Source: Gibbula magus (taxonomy: Eukaryota; Mollusca; Gastropoda; Trochida; Trochidae). Taken from it: 64,000 nt of DNA. The first letter of the stretch is position 1; every line of letters starts with the position of its first letter. The stretch spans positions 71,112,420 through 71,176,419 of the forward strand of contig OW388289.1 of the NCBI GenBank assembly GCA_936450465.1, read 5' to 3'. The position numbers and the translations under genes were made by a program. Under the pieces are notes generated by a model. The model was not told the DNA's origin, searched no databases, and saw only the letters and a program-made list of their open reading frames with translations. Below are positions 47,901 to 58,815 of this stretch, in pieces.

Positions 47901-50900
47901 ATCATACTTTCCACTGAAGTCAAAAAAGAGTTTCGTCCCTTTGATCATTCCCAGCCAACCATCTGGCTTATATCCCCTCTGCATGAGTAGCGGGACTATA
48001 GGTTTCTGGAGTGAAAATGCGTATTCTGCCTCTGCAAGAAATGGATTATATAATTATATACCAATTATTTTAAATCCACCAATCGAATAATCTGCTAATT
48101 GAATATTTACATAATCATCATTGAAAATTTGTGAATTAAAAAATACACAATCAAGTGAAAACTATTGAAATAACAACAACTTATGATGTTTTCGCACCCG
48201 GCGAGCTTATATTTATTTATATTGATTCACTATCCCTATGTCGTTTTCGCTCTTGACCTGATCTATACATCTGATTCTCCTTGTATCTCTCTGACTGACC
48301 TGATCTGCAGTTCTGACTCTCCAATGTATCTCTCTGACTGACCTGATCTACATTTCTGACTCCCCATTTATCTCTCTGACTGACCTGATCTCCAGTCCTG
48401 AATCTCCTAGTACCTCTCTGACTGACCTGATCTACAGTTCTGACTCTCCTTGTATCTCTCTGACTGACCTGATCTACATTTCTGACTCCCCATTTATCTC
48501 TCTGACTGACCTGATCTCCAGTCCTGAATCTCCTAGTACCTCTCTGACTGACCTGATCTACAGTTCTGACTCTCCTTGTATCTCTCTGACTGACCTGATC
48601 TACAGTTCTGACTCTCCTTGTATCTCTCTGACTGACCGGATCTACAGTTCTAACTCTCCTTGTATCTCTCTGACTGACCTGATCAACAGTTCTGACTCTC
48701 CTCGTATCTCTCTGATTGACCGGATCTACAGTTCTGACTCTCCTTGTATCTCTCTGACTGCCCTGATCTACATTTCTGACTCTCCTTGTATCTCTCTGAC
48801 TGACCTGATCTTCAGTTCTGACTCTCCTTGTACCTCTCTGACTGACCTGATCTACAGTTCTGACTCTCCTTGTATCTCTCTGACTGACCCGATCTTCAGT
48901 TCTGACTCTCCTTGTATCTCTCTGACTGACCTGATCTACAGTTCTGACTCTCCTTGTATCTCTCTGACTGACCTGATCTCCAGTCCTGACTCTCCTTGTA
49001 TCTCTCTGACTGACCTGATCTACATTTCTGACTCTACTTGTATCTCTCTGACTGACCCGATCTTCAGTTCTGACTCTCCTTGTATCTCTCTGACTGACCT
49101 GATCTACAGTTCTGACTCTCCTTGTATCTCTCTGACTGACCTGATCTCCAGTCCTGACTCTCCTTGTATCTCTCTGACTGACCTGATCTACATTTCTGAC
49201 TCTACTTGTATCTCTCTGACTGACCTGATCTACAGTTCTAACTCTCCTTGTATCTCTCTGACTGACACGATCTACAGTTCTAACTCTCCTTGTATCTCCC
49301 TGACTGATCTGATCTACAGTTCTAACTCTCCTTGTATCTCTCTGACTGACCTGATCTCCAGTCCTGACTCTCCTTGTATCTCTCTGACTGACCTGATCTA
49401 CAGTTCTGACTCTCCTTGTATCTCTCTGACTGACCTGATCTGCAGTTCTGACTCTCCTTGTATCTCTCTGACTGACCTGATCTGCAGTTCTGACTCTCCT
49501 TGTATCTCTCTGACATACACACTAGGACGACAGCAGCGTTCTGTACAGCCTCCGCCATGGCTTGTAGAGTAGACCCGCCCATGTTGTCTATGTCCATCCA
49601 CACATTGAAATCGCAGTCACGTAAACACTGTTTCACCTTGGTGGAAATGATGTAGGTGTTATAAGTGATATCCGACATGTGATGTAAGGGGCACTGTTGG
49701 ATACCGTGATTTATCCACAATATAACGTGATACTTGAAACGACCTTTCTAAACCGTATCACCCGGTACGAGGGACTTACAACCTCGTTATTCCCTCCAGG
49801 AGGGTTTACACAGACAGTTGTAAACACTGTTAGAAGGAATTATAATTATTGTAAACCCTGATACATCTGTTAAGATGACGGCTTGAAAGTAAATGTCTGA
49901 AGAAACTAACTTAGACTAATTTTGAAAAATTTCATAAGTTTACGACAGAATATGTACAGCAAATGTTTTGTAGAAAGTGCGTCTCGAACCCGTATCCACA
50001 ATCACTTGTAGTTAATGAGTAAACGCCCTAGACTACTGCGCTAAGGGGACAGGCGAGATTTGACGGTACAAAAGAAACTCTTATAGCGCGGCTGTTAACA
50101 GGCTGACATCACCGAGGGATCCTCAATATAACGCCAGGGATCCGCAAGATCCTCAATATAACGCGATAACAAGTAAAAAGCCTGTTTTACACTTAAAAAC
50201 GGTTGATAATACAGATAACCCATTCTACCTCGGATATGGTAAGGTTGTAGACCCTGATAGTCAGGAAAAACCCTCGGATGCTTCGCATCCTCGGGTTTTT
50301 CCTTCCTATCAGGGTCTACAACCTTACCATATCCTCGGTATCATGGGTTATCCTTATAATCAAAAGAACGAGAACGAGTTCTATGGATATACAACTTCAT
50401 TAGCGGGGACAACATTGAAATAAGTAAACGTATACCATCTATAACCTTAGAATTGTCAATCACATCATTAGATTACAAACCAAAAATAGTATTGAAGTGG
50501 TGATATTTGAAAACTCATATTTCATATAATAAACAGTTTATTGTAAACATTATTTGTAAACTATATTTTATTTATTGAAATGATGATTACATTACAGATG
50601 TTAACTATCAAGGCAAGTAAAGCTTTTGGTTTCCTCATTTATTCCATAGTTCCGGTAAATACGATAGTTTACTGACAAAATAGCGTATCCTTTTCCGATA
50701 TACATGTACCTAAAATGATACAGCGGTCGACTTGTTTATCGTTTTTACATTTACTTACATAAACATTACAATTGGTAGATACCGTTTAACACGCAATCTC
50801 AGTAACATGACAGTAGATGGATTAAATAAAAAAAGAGATGTTACTTGTATATGTTAAAGTAAGGTGCTACCTGCAACATAGTTTTCTGATCGCCCCACTG

Positions 50901-53900
50901 GTAGCTGATCATCACGTGACCTGTGCTTTGGACCAGTTCCTCCGACTTCTTGTTTGCTGAAATTTTAAATCATTAATCAATAATAAAGAAGTTTGACTTC
51001 AAATTAACATCAAACTATTTGTAAAAAATAGTAAAATAGGTTCTCTTGATAGCAACTTCTTTTTGTGCTTAAAACGTTTTGAAAACGTTATTACTTTAAT
51101 TATTTATCTAAGAATAATCTATATGCAGCATGTTTAGCTTTGATGTCTACACAAATATATCGGTGATTGTGGCAGGTCGTCCAATCTATTTCATATCGAA
51201 TTAAAATCAGTATGATAATGATACAAAATATCATATTTCATTTAACTCTGGGCAGAGGGAATCCTTGGAACATCAAGGACACACCAAAGGTTACTAAGCT
51301 ACGTAGCATAATGATGATTTTAAATGCAGATAAAGTGCAAGACAAGCATATCCAGTTCAAGATGTATGTTTGAGTAAGACAAGGTTGACACCTACTTTCA
51401 GTCTTCTTCATCTGTAACACCCAGAGAGCACCTGCAGCTGATTTGGTTGTTTCTTTGTCTTCTGACTTCTTCAGGCTTCTCAGCAGCTCCAACAGCTCTT
51501 TGTTTTCCTGAACACAGTATTAACTGCATTGTTTCACCATATACATACTCATACATTTTTAAAAATACTCTGAGATTCGAACCTCGGGAAAATGCGGTAA
51601 TGTGTTAAAATGTCATCAGTATTTTCTCCAGGTTTCCATAATCTTCCGTACCCTAACTAACTAACCTCAATACTACTTGATAATATTTGATTCCTTCAAA
51701 TGCTATATATTTGAAGGTCTGTATTCTGTCATTCACATTCCCAAAGTTCATACCATGTTTAGAAATGAAGATCAAAGTATCAGTGTCTTCATAAAACAAG
51801 ATTGTGTCATCGTGAATAGAAACTTTTGTATTAGTTAACTGATTTTAGCGAAACATGATATACCATGTATAAGACATACAAAATGCCTCTGAATAGAGGA
51901 GTTCATGTATATGGCAATACTATACTCCGCTTACTACACGAGTGTCTACATTTGATTGGCAATATTTCAAAATCGGCATACTAACTCATTGCATTAAGAC
52001 GGCGTCGTCATAATTGAAACGAAGAAGATAACGGCGGTTAATAGTGGCATCAGTTGATACACTTATTCCTTGAACACTTTACCTCTGAGACAATAAATAA
52101 CTGTTTTGTTATTCACTTACATTAAACTCTTTTTTATTTTTCTCGTCGAAGGACAGTTCCCAGACACATTTGGTCGCTCTCCCGACCTCCTCGTTGTTGG
52201 TCCGGTTCTTCATGATGGCCATCAGGTGGGGCAATACCCCCTTCTTGACCAGAAGAGCCTTGTTCTGGTCATTTTTGGCCAAAGCGGTCATTCCATCTAT
52301 GACCTCTTCTACACTCAAGCCATCATACCGCCGGACATTTGTAGCATTAGCAGTTCTGAGTATGTGGATTAGGAAGTCGAAGACAGAGTCATCAGCCAAT
52401 AATAGGTCATTCTGGTCATCGTCCAACATGTTGGCGAGGGCGATTAAAACTAGAACTCTTACCTCTGGAAATAGTCAGTATTATTCAAGAATAGACTGGT
52501 GATAAGGTCAATATTGCTTTATCTATGAATAGAGATGCTTATCAAAACAATTGTGTCTCATATGACATTTACGAAACGAGTGAGAACGTTTGTTTCACCT
52601 TTGTGATCAGGGGTTCTTTATAAAAAATTATATTACAAAAATATGAATAACTTTACCTCATAAAAACATGTATGTATGTAGATTGTTGAATATTTACCCT
52701 TGCAACAATCTTTTAATAGCTGTTGTGTGTGTCAATGTACCAACTGTGACTACATACGTACGTAGTAAATATTTAAAATATTAAAAAGGCATAAGTATCG
52801 GATATTAATATTATTTTTATTATTATCATTTTTTAAATTATATTCATCCTAGTGTTTTTCTATCAGGTTGATTATTTAAATAAACGTACTTTCAGATTTG
52901 CATTTCATGAAGGGAAGGAGAGTATCAACTGCACCACACTGTCTGAGGGTCTGTCTTGTCGCGGGGTTCCTAGAACAGTTGTACAGCGTGCCTAATGAGG
53001 AGATGAAACAGTCGTCAAGTGCCTGGAAATAAATATATGTTCACACAATATATAATAATAAAAAGTGTTGGACTCATTTTTTATCAGTGACAACAGAGTG
53101 AAAAAGGTACAGGGTGGCAAACGGCTCTTTACATTATACAACCACACCCTGAAGTCAAAACTTCTAATCATAAGAAACGCTAATTATAGAATGAGCATTT
53201 ACATAAGTTCCAATCATAGCATTACAACATGCATGGTCTTGTACAGCTTATAGGTATTTATTAATTATCAGTGCTGCAAAGCTTAGCGACCAGTCTCTGA
53301 TCAATCAATTTAATTGTATCTGTAATGTTTACGTCTCTCAGGGCGGACCTACGGGACGTATAATATCAAAGCAGCTATTAACTAGATTGTCTAGAAACAT
53401 CCTGTTTTCAAGGTGGATCTGTGTTAAAGTATTTGTTTCTAAATGTGTTTAAAAGGTAATATACAACTGAATTATCAAGAATAGTTTTGGCAACGTGAAG
53501 CAATTTCGAGAACTTTTTGGAAATTTATTTTTTTACTTGTAAAGTACCATCTGAAAGGTATCGTTTCAATAAAAGGTTTATCTCAGTAGTGGCAAATATC
53601 GAAGCTGAAGAAACGTTAACATTTCCAGACGTTTAATACAAAAACCGACCTTAATTTTAAAGAAATCTTAACTGCATCAATCAACATGAGGTAATCTGTT
53701 CTCTTTTTATTTAAACTTACCTGGTCGAAGTCTTCAATATCTTTAGAATCTTCCTCAATGTCACTTACAAAATATTTGAAAAATCCACTTTCACTGACAC
53801 GTTCACAGAAGAGAAAACTGGAGTCTGTATAATTCATTATGACAGCCCTGGCAGTGATCAGGAAACCTATGATGGAGTTGGCATCCTGGTTTTCAATGGT

Positions 53901-54323
53901 CTTGGCAGTAAAGGCCTCCAGTCTGGCTTCGCTGAGAGCGGCACCGTAGGCTAAACACATCGGTCCAGCGGCTGTCAGAAGAGCAAGGTACTTTCCAAGA
54001 ACAACCTTTTTGCTGTAAAAGGTGAAATATGCATTCTCTAAGCAAGATTCCACTAGTGTCTGAAGTTCCTCCCAATCCCATTCCGATTTCTGCTCACAAA
54101 CTAGCAGGAGTTCAACAAATTCATGCATGCCATTGAATGTTTCCATCATATCTTGATTGTCGTTTTGCAGTCTCAGGGCTTCTTTGTAATCCTCTTCATT
54201 GTTGGCAGGGAACGGCAGCTTCTTCTTGGGAGGTTTGTTAGAAGAAGACGGCGGTGTCCTATGGTTGGGATGGACCTTTCTGGAAGGTCTTCCTTCTCTT
54301 GGAACGCTACTGGCTGCCCCCAT
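44935..54323 (-). CDS. ARM-TIR-SAM protein, paralogue B
   Basis: Ten coding exons (53721-54323, 52890-53022, 52121-52464, 51396-51507, 50871-50956, 49477-49636, 47826-48031, 46782-46912, 45343-45406, 44935-45033) join in phase to 645 residues; phases match gene A throughout and exons 2, 6 and 9 have equal length in both. The N-terminus MGAASS fits Gly2/Ser6 myristoylation; a basic Pro/Lys stretch follows (KPPKKKLPFP). About 45-395 is ARM-like helical (DGMTALAKNDQNKALLVKKG, CVWELSFDEKNK). The TIR, 410-548, has GHVMISYQWGD, NVWMDIDNMGGST and E480 at the NADase Glu position. The SAM-like domain (576-645) starts WTEKDVSNWL and ends EAVEQLN. The start is the ATG at 54323, with an acceptor 14 nt upstream. 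The TIR exon ends inside a 29-copy minisatellite, so its donor choice is ambiguous. Function inferred as for A. Confidence 0.9.
45715..45906. repeat. Foldback MITE in gene B intron 8
   Basis: It begins GGGCTCTGTTCCATAA and ends TTATTGAACATGGCCC, imperfect inverted ends. Inside are several palindromic ATCGCTCATTGAGCG(A/C)T blocks. Confidence 0.7.
48286..49504 (-). repeat. 42-bp minisatellite, 29 units, containing a splice donor per unit
   Basis: 29 tandem units, one of 43 bp and the rest 42 bp, lie almost wholly in gene B intron 6. On the coding strand each unit reads YKESQNCRSGQSER and includes ATCAG/GTCAGT. The unit nearest the exon (49463-49504) contains the last 28 nt of the TIR exon, through its donor at 49477/49476. 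The four units nearest the exon are stop-free in frame; unit five (near 49328) has TAG in place of CAG. Higher-order pairs and triplets of variant units are visible, indicating stepwise expansion. A degenerate copy lies just beyond, at about 48250-48285. Confidence 0.96.
49977..50056 (-). mobile_element. tRNA-derived SINE head
   Basis: On the minus strand: CCTTAGCGCAGTAGTCTAGG (A-box type), then GGATACGGGTTCGAGACGC (B-box) at tRNA-like spacing. Related to 17296-17390 by the ACGGGTTC(A/G)AGACGCAC end. It lies in gene B intron 5. Confidence 0.6.
50215..50351. repeat. Near-perfect 137-bp foldback in gene B intron 5
   Basis: ATAACCCATTCTACCTCGGA and about 40 more bases pair with the right arm ending ATCATGGGTTAT. 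The loop itself is the small palindrome GGATGCTTCGCATCC. A single arm of the same element lies at about 17150-17210 (TATCAGGGTCTACAACCTTA), probably a half copy. Confidence 0.88.
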
Positions 54324-57300
54324 GGTCACGCCTCACCTTGGAAATAGAAAACGATTGATTAAATTGAAATAAAACAGTATGCCCTAGTCCCAGTATCATT
54401 GAACCTGTAAAAGAAATATAGTTGTCAGTGAAGGTTTTAGATTAAATCGTCAGGGTTTATGTCATCTGCAGTACCAATCAATCGGGATTACTTTCAACAT
54501 AAACATCTACCATGTGGATACAACATTATATGACTTTTTATTGGGTTGAATCCATGTTGGACTCGGAAAGGATACCAGACGATGTTCCGTGTAATACCAT
54601 TTACGAGTTAATGAGTTTGTACCAAATTAACATACACTGAGAGAAACAGTATGATGGCACTCGGTGATGTGCTAACATTGCAACGATATCTCATATAAGT
54701 TAGTCTTTCTGACCTCATACGTCCAGCGATATTACTCTTGTTTGCTATTGTGATAAACTATTACACTGCATTTCATGCCTACTTCGTAAAACAACAATCA
54801 TCGGAAATTGTAATTAATTGTGACGAAAACAGAAACAGATAATTATTTGTTTGTCTTCTCTCAAAATAAAGACACTTGACAAAAATAGTTTTGTGTGCAA
54901 ATTTTGAACAATGGTCTATTTATTCATTGGCACATTGATAAAATAAATCATAAATAATCTAATTTCCCTTAACTTAGCGTGTCCAGTGAACCAATGATAG
55001 TAACACTGGCACTGCTCTAAGATAACAACAAGTATTTGAAGCCGTTACAGGAAATTACTTGGGTGAAATCATCACCTGATTTCAGGTATTCATTATCAAG
55101 AGACGAACAGCCTATCAATTATGTATTGTTTCCTGGAAGTATGTTCACCCTATGCTGATACTACGCTTACACATAGTGATTGCAGAAGACTCGACGACAC
55201 ATTAGATGTGTATAGACTAATTACAAAACTGCCCAAAAGTCTTAACTCGCGCAACTCTCCAGCTCTGGTTAATTTAAGCCTTGCAGTATTTCTTCACTTT
55301 TCAGTGCTAACATGGCTGAGCGCTGCACATGAAATGTATAATGGGCTCTGATTCGCTAGCACAGAAACATTAAGAACATTATGTACCATCTTTGTACCAG
55401 TGTCTTCCGAGCCTTTGGCGAGGGATGACACTGATACAAAGATGGTACATGAGACCGTATTACCCGAGGGAGAAGTATACAACGAAGTATCTTTCCTTCA
55501 TGTGAATACAATTAGTATTAGTATACTAGTACTTATTGCGTTTTGACTGCTAATGACTGATAAGCTGATATCGCTTAAATGACCTTGACCCTAAACGTAA
55601 ACAAAATGGTGTCATCCGTCTCGACGGAAATGTTAAAAGTCGTATAACGTATTATTACAAGATATTAAATGCCTTAAAACAAGTTAATGTTAGTTTAATT
55701 GGGTGTGCAAGCAATGCAAAATAAGATTTGTTTCCAAACCAAGCAGCAAATGAGGCGAAAATATAAGTTTGTAATTAATTAACTCGTAAACTGTTGATCG
55801 AACTGTTCAAAACCCCGTACACCGCGTGCGTCATTGTATAACGTCATCTGACCATAATGCGACACCTACTCTTAGCTAGGAGCTGTTACTATGGCAGCGG
55901 GGTACAAGAAATGTATACACCTTGAGACTGACGGGGTACATAGAAAAAACGTAACGACCGTTAGCCAATGAGAAACGAGTATATTACTGTAAGGAACGAT
56001 GATATTTTATATTCTCAGCTGTCCTATATACAACAAATTCCCATTGAGGGTAAACACTGTCTTTTTCTATAATTTCCTGAGGGAGGCGTGTGTTTCTTTG
56101 CCAATGTTACATTAAGCAAAGTGTCTTTTGCTTGTCGACGGAAAAAGCTTGTAAATTACCAGGGCCATATTGACAAGGTAAACTAAAGTTGGATGGTTTC
56201 CAGGATATATTCAATGGGGCCTTTCAAATCATTCACTTCAGTTTAGTCGCAAACATTGATGAATAATTAATCTCAGTGGGATGTTTTGATTTCCCTATTA
56301 TATCAGTAATCATCTGCAGCGATCTATTGAAGTGTGTCTTGCTGGTGCAGTATCCGTGGTCAGGGGATATCCGGAACATCCGTCAAAATTATATTGTTAT
56401 ATGGATGAAAATCTCTCTCAATTATACCTGAAATATTACCTAATAATTGTTGATTTTCAGAAAGGTTTCAATAGATCTTTCACGTAAGTGACAGCAGTTA
56501 AGTGTTATCTCGATTTTCCATAAATGATTACTTAAAACATTATTACCCGTACAAGTGCAATTATGAAACTGTTATTTAATTGAATTATTACTTCAGATAC
56601 AATGCTAACTGGATATGGTCGAGTTTAATTTGTTCGTAGAATTAAAGTGATAGTGACATGTTGGCGAGGCAAATATTATACCATATACTACTATATTTCT
56701 TTAACGTTTGCAAGATTGTTCGTATTGTTTAATGTTACATAAAGCAAAATGTTGATTTCAAACTACAATGCCTCTACATACTTTCGTTCGACCTGCCTCC
56801 CGCGTCATTTCGCAAAGTTGTAACGATAGATGACGTCAGTTTGGCAAGACTCCGTAAGATAAAGCAGATAATAAGATGGACTCAATGGTCGTATCTATCG
56901 GCGCGAGGTTTCAGTCACAACGTTGCAATCTGACTAGGCAGAACAGAACAGAATTTCATTTCTCAAAATTCATATGTTGTGAAATAAGAGAACAATATTT
57001 AAAAGTAATGCATTCCACGTCTTACATTATATCTTTACATGTACACATATACAAATATATATTCTAACACAAATAACTTAAAGTAACATGATTTAATAAT
57101 AAAATAATATTTAATAGAAGGAACCAAAGTCAATCTTTTAATGAATTTTGACAGATTTATATTTTAGTAAAAGGGGTTTATGGGTGTCTTTCAAGATGGT
57201 GCTATGAATTGTATATATTTAAATGACAATTCGTGTCTCGTAAGCCTGATGGCGATGCAGTTTTCTTAAAATCAGATCATATACGGCTATAATTAATGTA

Positions 57301-57705
57301 CAGCAAGTGGCCTGTTTTAGATAATGTTCTTCGCCATAATTAGCTTGTTGCAACTGCTGAGCCTTGGCATGGCGTAATTACATAGCGTCTTCCTATAGCT
57401 TGTCGGTGTAGACCTAAGACACACAATGCATTGTCTTGCTAACAATATCATTCATTTTGTAAGACCCGGTGTATTATTTATGTAGTTAAAAGTGGAGCTC
57501 TCAATTAACGTAGCCAGACTTAGATTTATTATCGCTTTGTGTTCGACAATATCCCCCCTTTGTGTTAGTTGGTAAACAGTGTTTCCGAAGCCTCTTCGAT
57601 AACCAACCGTGTCAAACCAATCAGAGTGGATCCACATGTCGGGTGCGTCATAAAGTAGGGACTCACATCTTCATCACACCAGAGTCTGGCTTGCTTCCCC
57701 GCACG
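54324..57705. other. Upstream of gene B; no gene recognised
   Basis: It should include the 5' UTR exon and promoter of gene B, not located. A foldback is present at 55381-55450. The remainder is anonymous AT-rich DNA; an open frame at 55121-55351 looks random. Confidence 0.4.
55381..55450. repeat. 70-bp inverted repeat
   Basis: ATGTACCATCTTTGTACCAG and the near-complement ending AAAGATGGTACAT flank GTCTTCCGAGCCTTTGGCGA. A small foldback element. Confidence 0.75.
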
Positions 57706-58815
57706 ATGACAGCACTCCAACAACTTGAGAACTCCCTCCCACTGAGGCTTATCGCCACCATACGATCCTGTCTTGCTTACCAAGTGGACTCCTACTATCT
57801 GAATGCCAGTCTCCTGGACAAGACGACTACAATAACAATAGTATTCGACAACGCCAGGAAGAAAGGACGAGGACCGACAACCTCACTGAGTCCTCTCACC
57901 AATGAAGCCTTGGAGCAGAAACGCATTTCTATTGACAGGTCCCTCCCGGCCGCCCTCCTGGAGATCATACAGCCCTGTCTCAAATATCAGGTGTGTGGAT
58001 ACTCTTTGAAGAGAAGCTATGTCACAAACAAAACAACCGTCACCGTCGACTTTGATGTAACCCAGCCGATCCCTAGTCACTACCGTCCACTTCCCCACTC
58101 TCAACCACTATCCCCCCACGAGGAACCCGCCGCGTTTAATCCAACCGCCCTTCAAACCCTCGCCAAACTCGCCGAATCCCTACCTAAACCCGAACCAAAG
58201 AACAGGCCAAGGGTCAGGTTTAACCTCCCGACTACATACTCTCAAGCCGTATCAGGTGATTCCTCAACCCCTCCCACCCACCACCCTGAACACTTGGTTG
58301 AGGACGACACTGTTACTGACCCTCCTCCTGCTCACCCGTCCAGTACACGGGATTCAACAGAGGACAGTATAGCCGACCCGACTCCCTCTGACCCTGATGA
58401 CTCTGAAGTATTTACTGTCAACTCTCTCTTCAAAGATATGGACCTCAGTCTCCGGGAAAAGCTATTTGAAATCGCTGCACTGAACTGCCCCTGGGATTAC
58501 AAGAAGTCCTACTCGGACGACAACCGGTACAGGATCACTCTCTTCCCACAATGTGAACAAGCCCATCACTCGAGGTTCCAACTTCTCATCACCAACCGAG
58601 AAACTAAAACATCATTTGAAGCTGACATTAAATCATTATACATACTGACCAGGATCATCAGATCAAGACAGTTCTCCAGGTACAACCTCACCTTCCCACT
58701 AGACACCGAGTTCCTAGTTATGTGTGCAGCAAGTTTCATACACCACACCGGATTCATGGACTCCGACTCCGACGGATTATTGAATACTGTATACAATCTG
58801 TTTAACAGTGTATAA
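57706..58815 (+). CDS. Uncharacterised intronless ORF with twofold internal repeat
   Basis: 369 codons from ATG 57706. The frame is also open for 48 codons upstream, but this ATG opens the repeat-bearing region. Residues 10-48 and 79-117 are an internal duplication: SLP..L...I..CL.YQV..Y.L..S....KTT.T..FD. A Pro/Ser/Thr/Asp-rich linker (about 118-245) follows, then a folded-looking C-terminal region (MDLSLREKLFEIAALNCPWDY, ITLFPQCEQAHHSRFQLLI) with many aromatic and charged residues. Base composition is more C-rich than its surroundings, and no intron is present although neighbours are intron-rich. This fits a retrogene, a transposon-derived ORF (for example an ORF1 without its polymerase) or a captured gene. 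I do not recognise the family; no catalytic motif is visible. Confidence 0.6.
   Translation: MTALQQLENSLPLRLIATIRSCLAYQVDSYYLNASLLDKTTTITIVFDNARKKGRGPTTSLSPLTNEALEQKRISIDRSLPAALLEIIQPCLKYQVCGYSLKRSYVTNKTTVTVDFDVTQPIPSHYRPLPHSQPLSPHEEPAAFNPTALQTLAKLAESLPKPEPKNRPRVRFNLPTTYSQAVSGDSSTPPTHHPEHLVEDDTVTDPPPAHPSSTRDSTEDSIADPTPSDPDDSEVFTVNSLFKDMDLSLREKLFEIAALNCPWDYKKSYSDDNRYRITLFPQCEQAHHSRFQLLITNRETKTSFEADIKSLYILTRIIRSRQFSRYNLTFPLDTEFLVMCAASFIHHTGFMDSDSDGLLNTVYNLFNSV

Noticed and set aside
49322..49720. A 132-residue minus-strand frame as a separate gene
   Set aside because: It is gene B exon 6 read through its acceptor on one side and through four minisatellite units on the other. The part before 49636 is intron.
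32920..54323. Calling genes A and B SARM1
   Set aside because: The SAM-like domain is C-terminal to the TIR and single, and the ARM region is not alignable by eye to SARM1. The TIR motifs are compatible, but the architecture is different, so no symbol was assigned.
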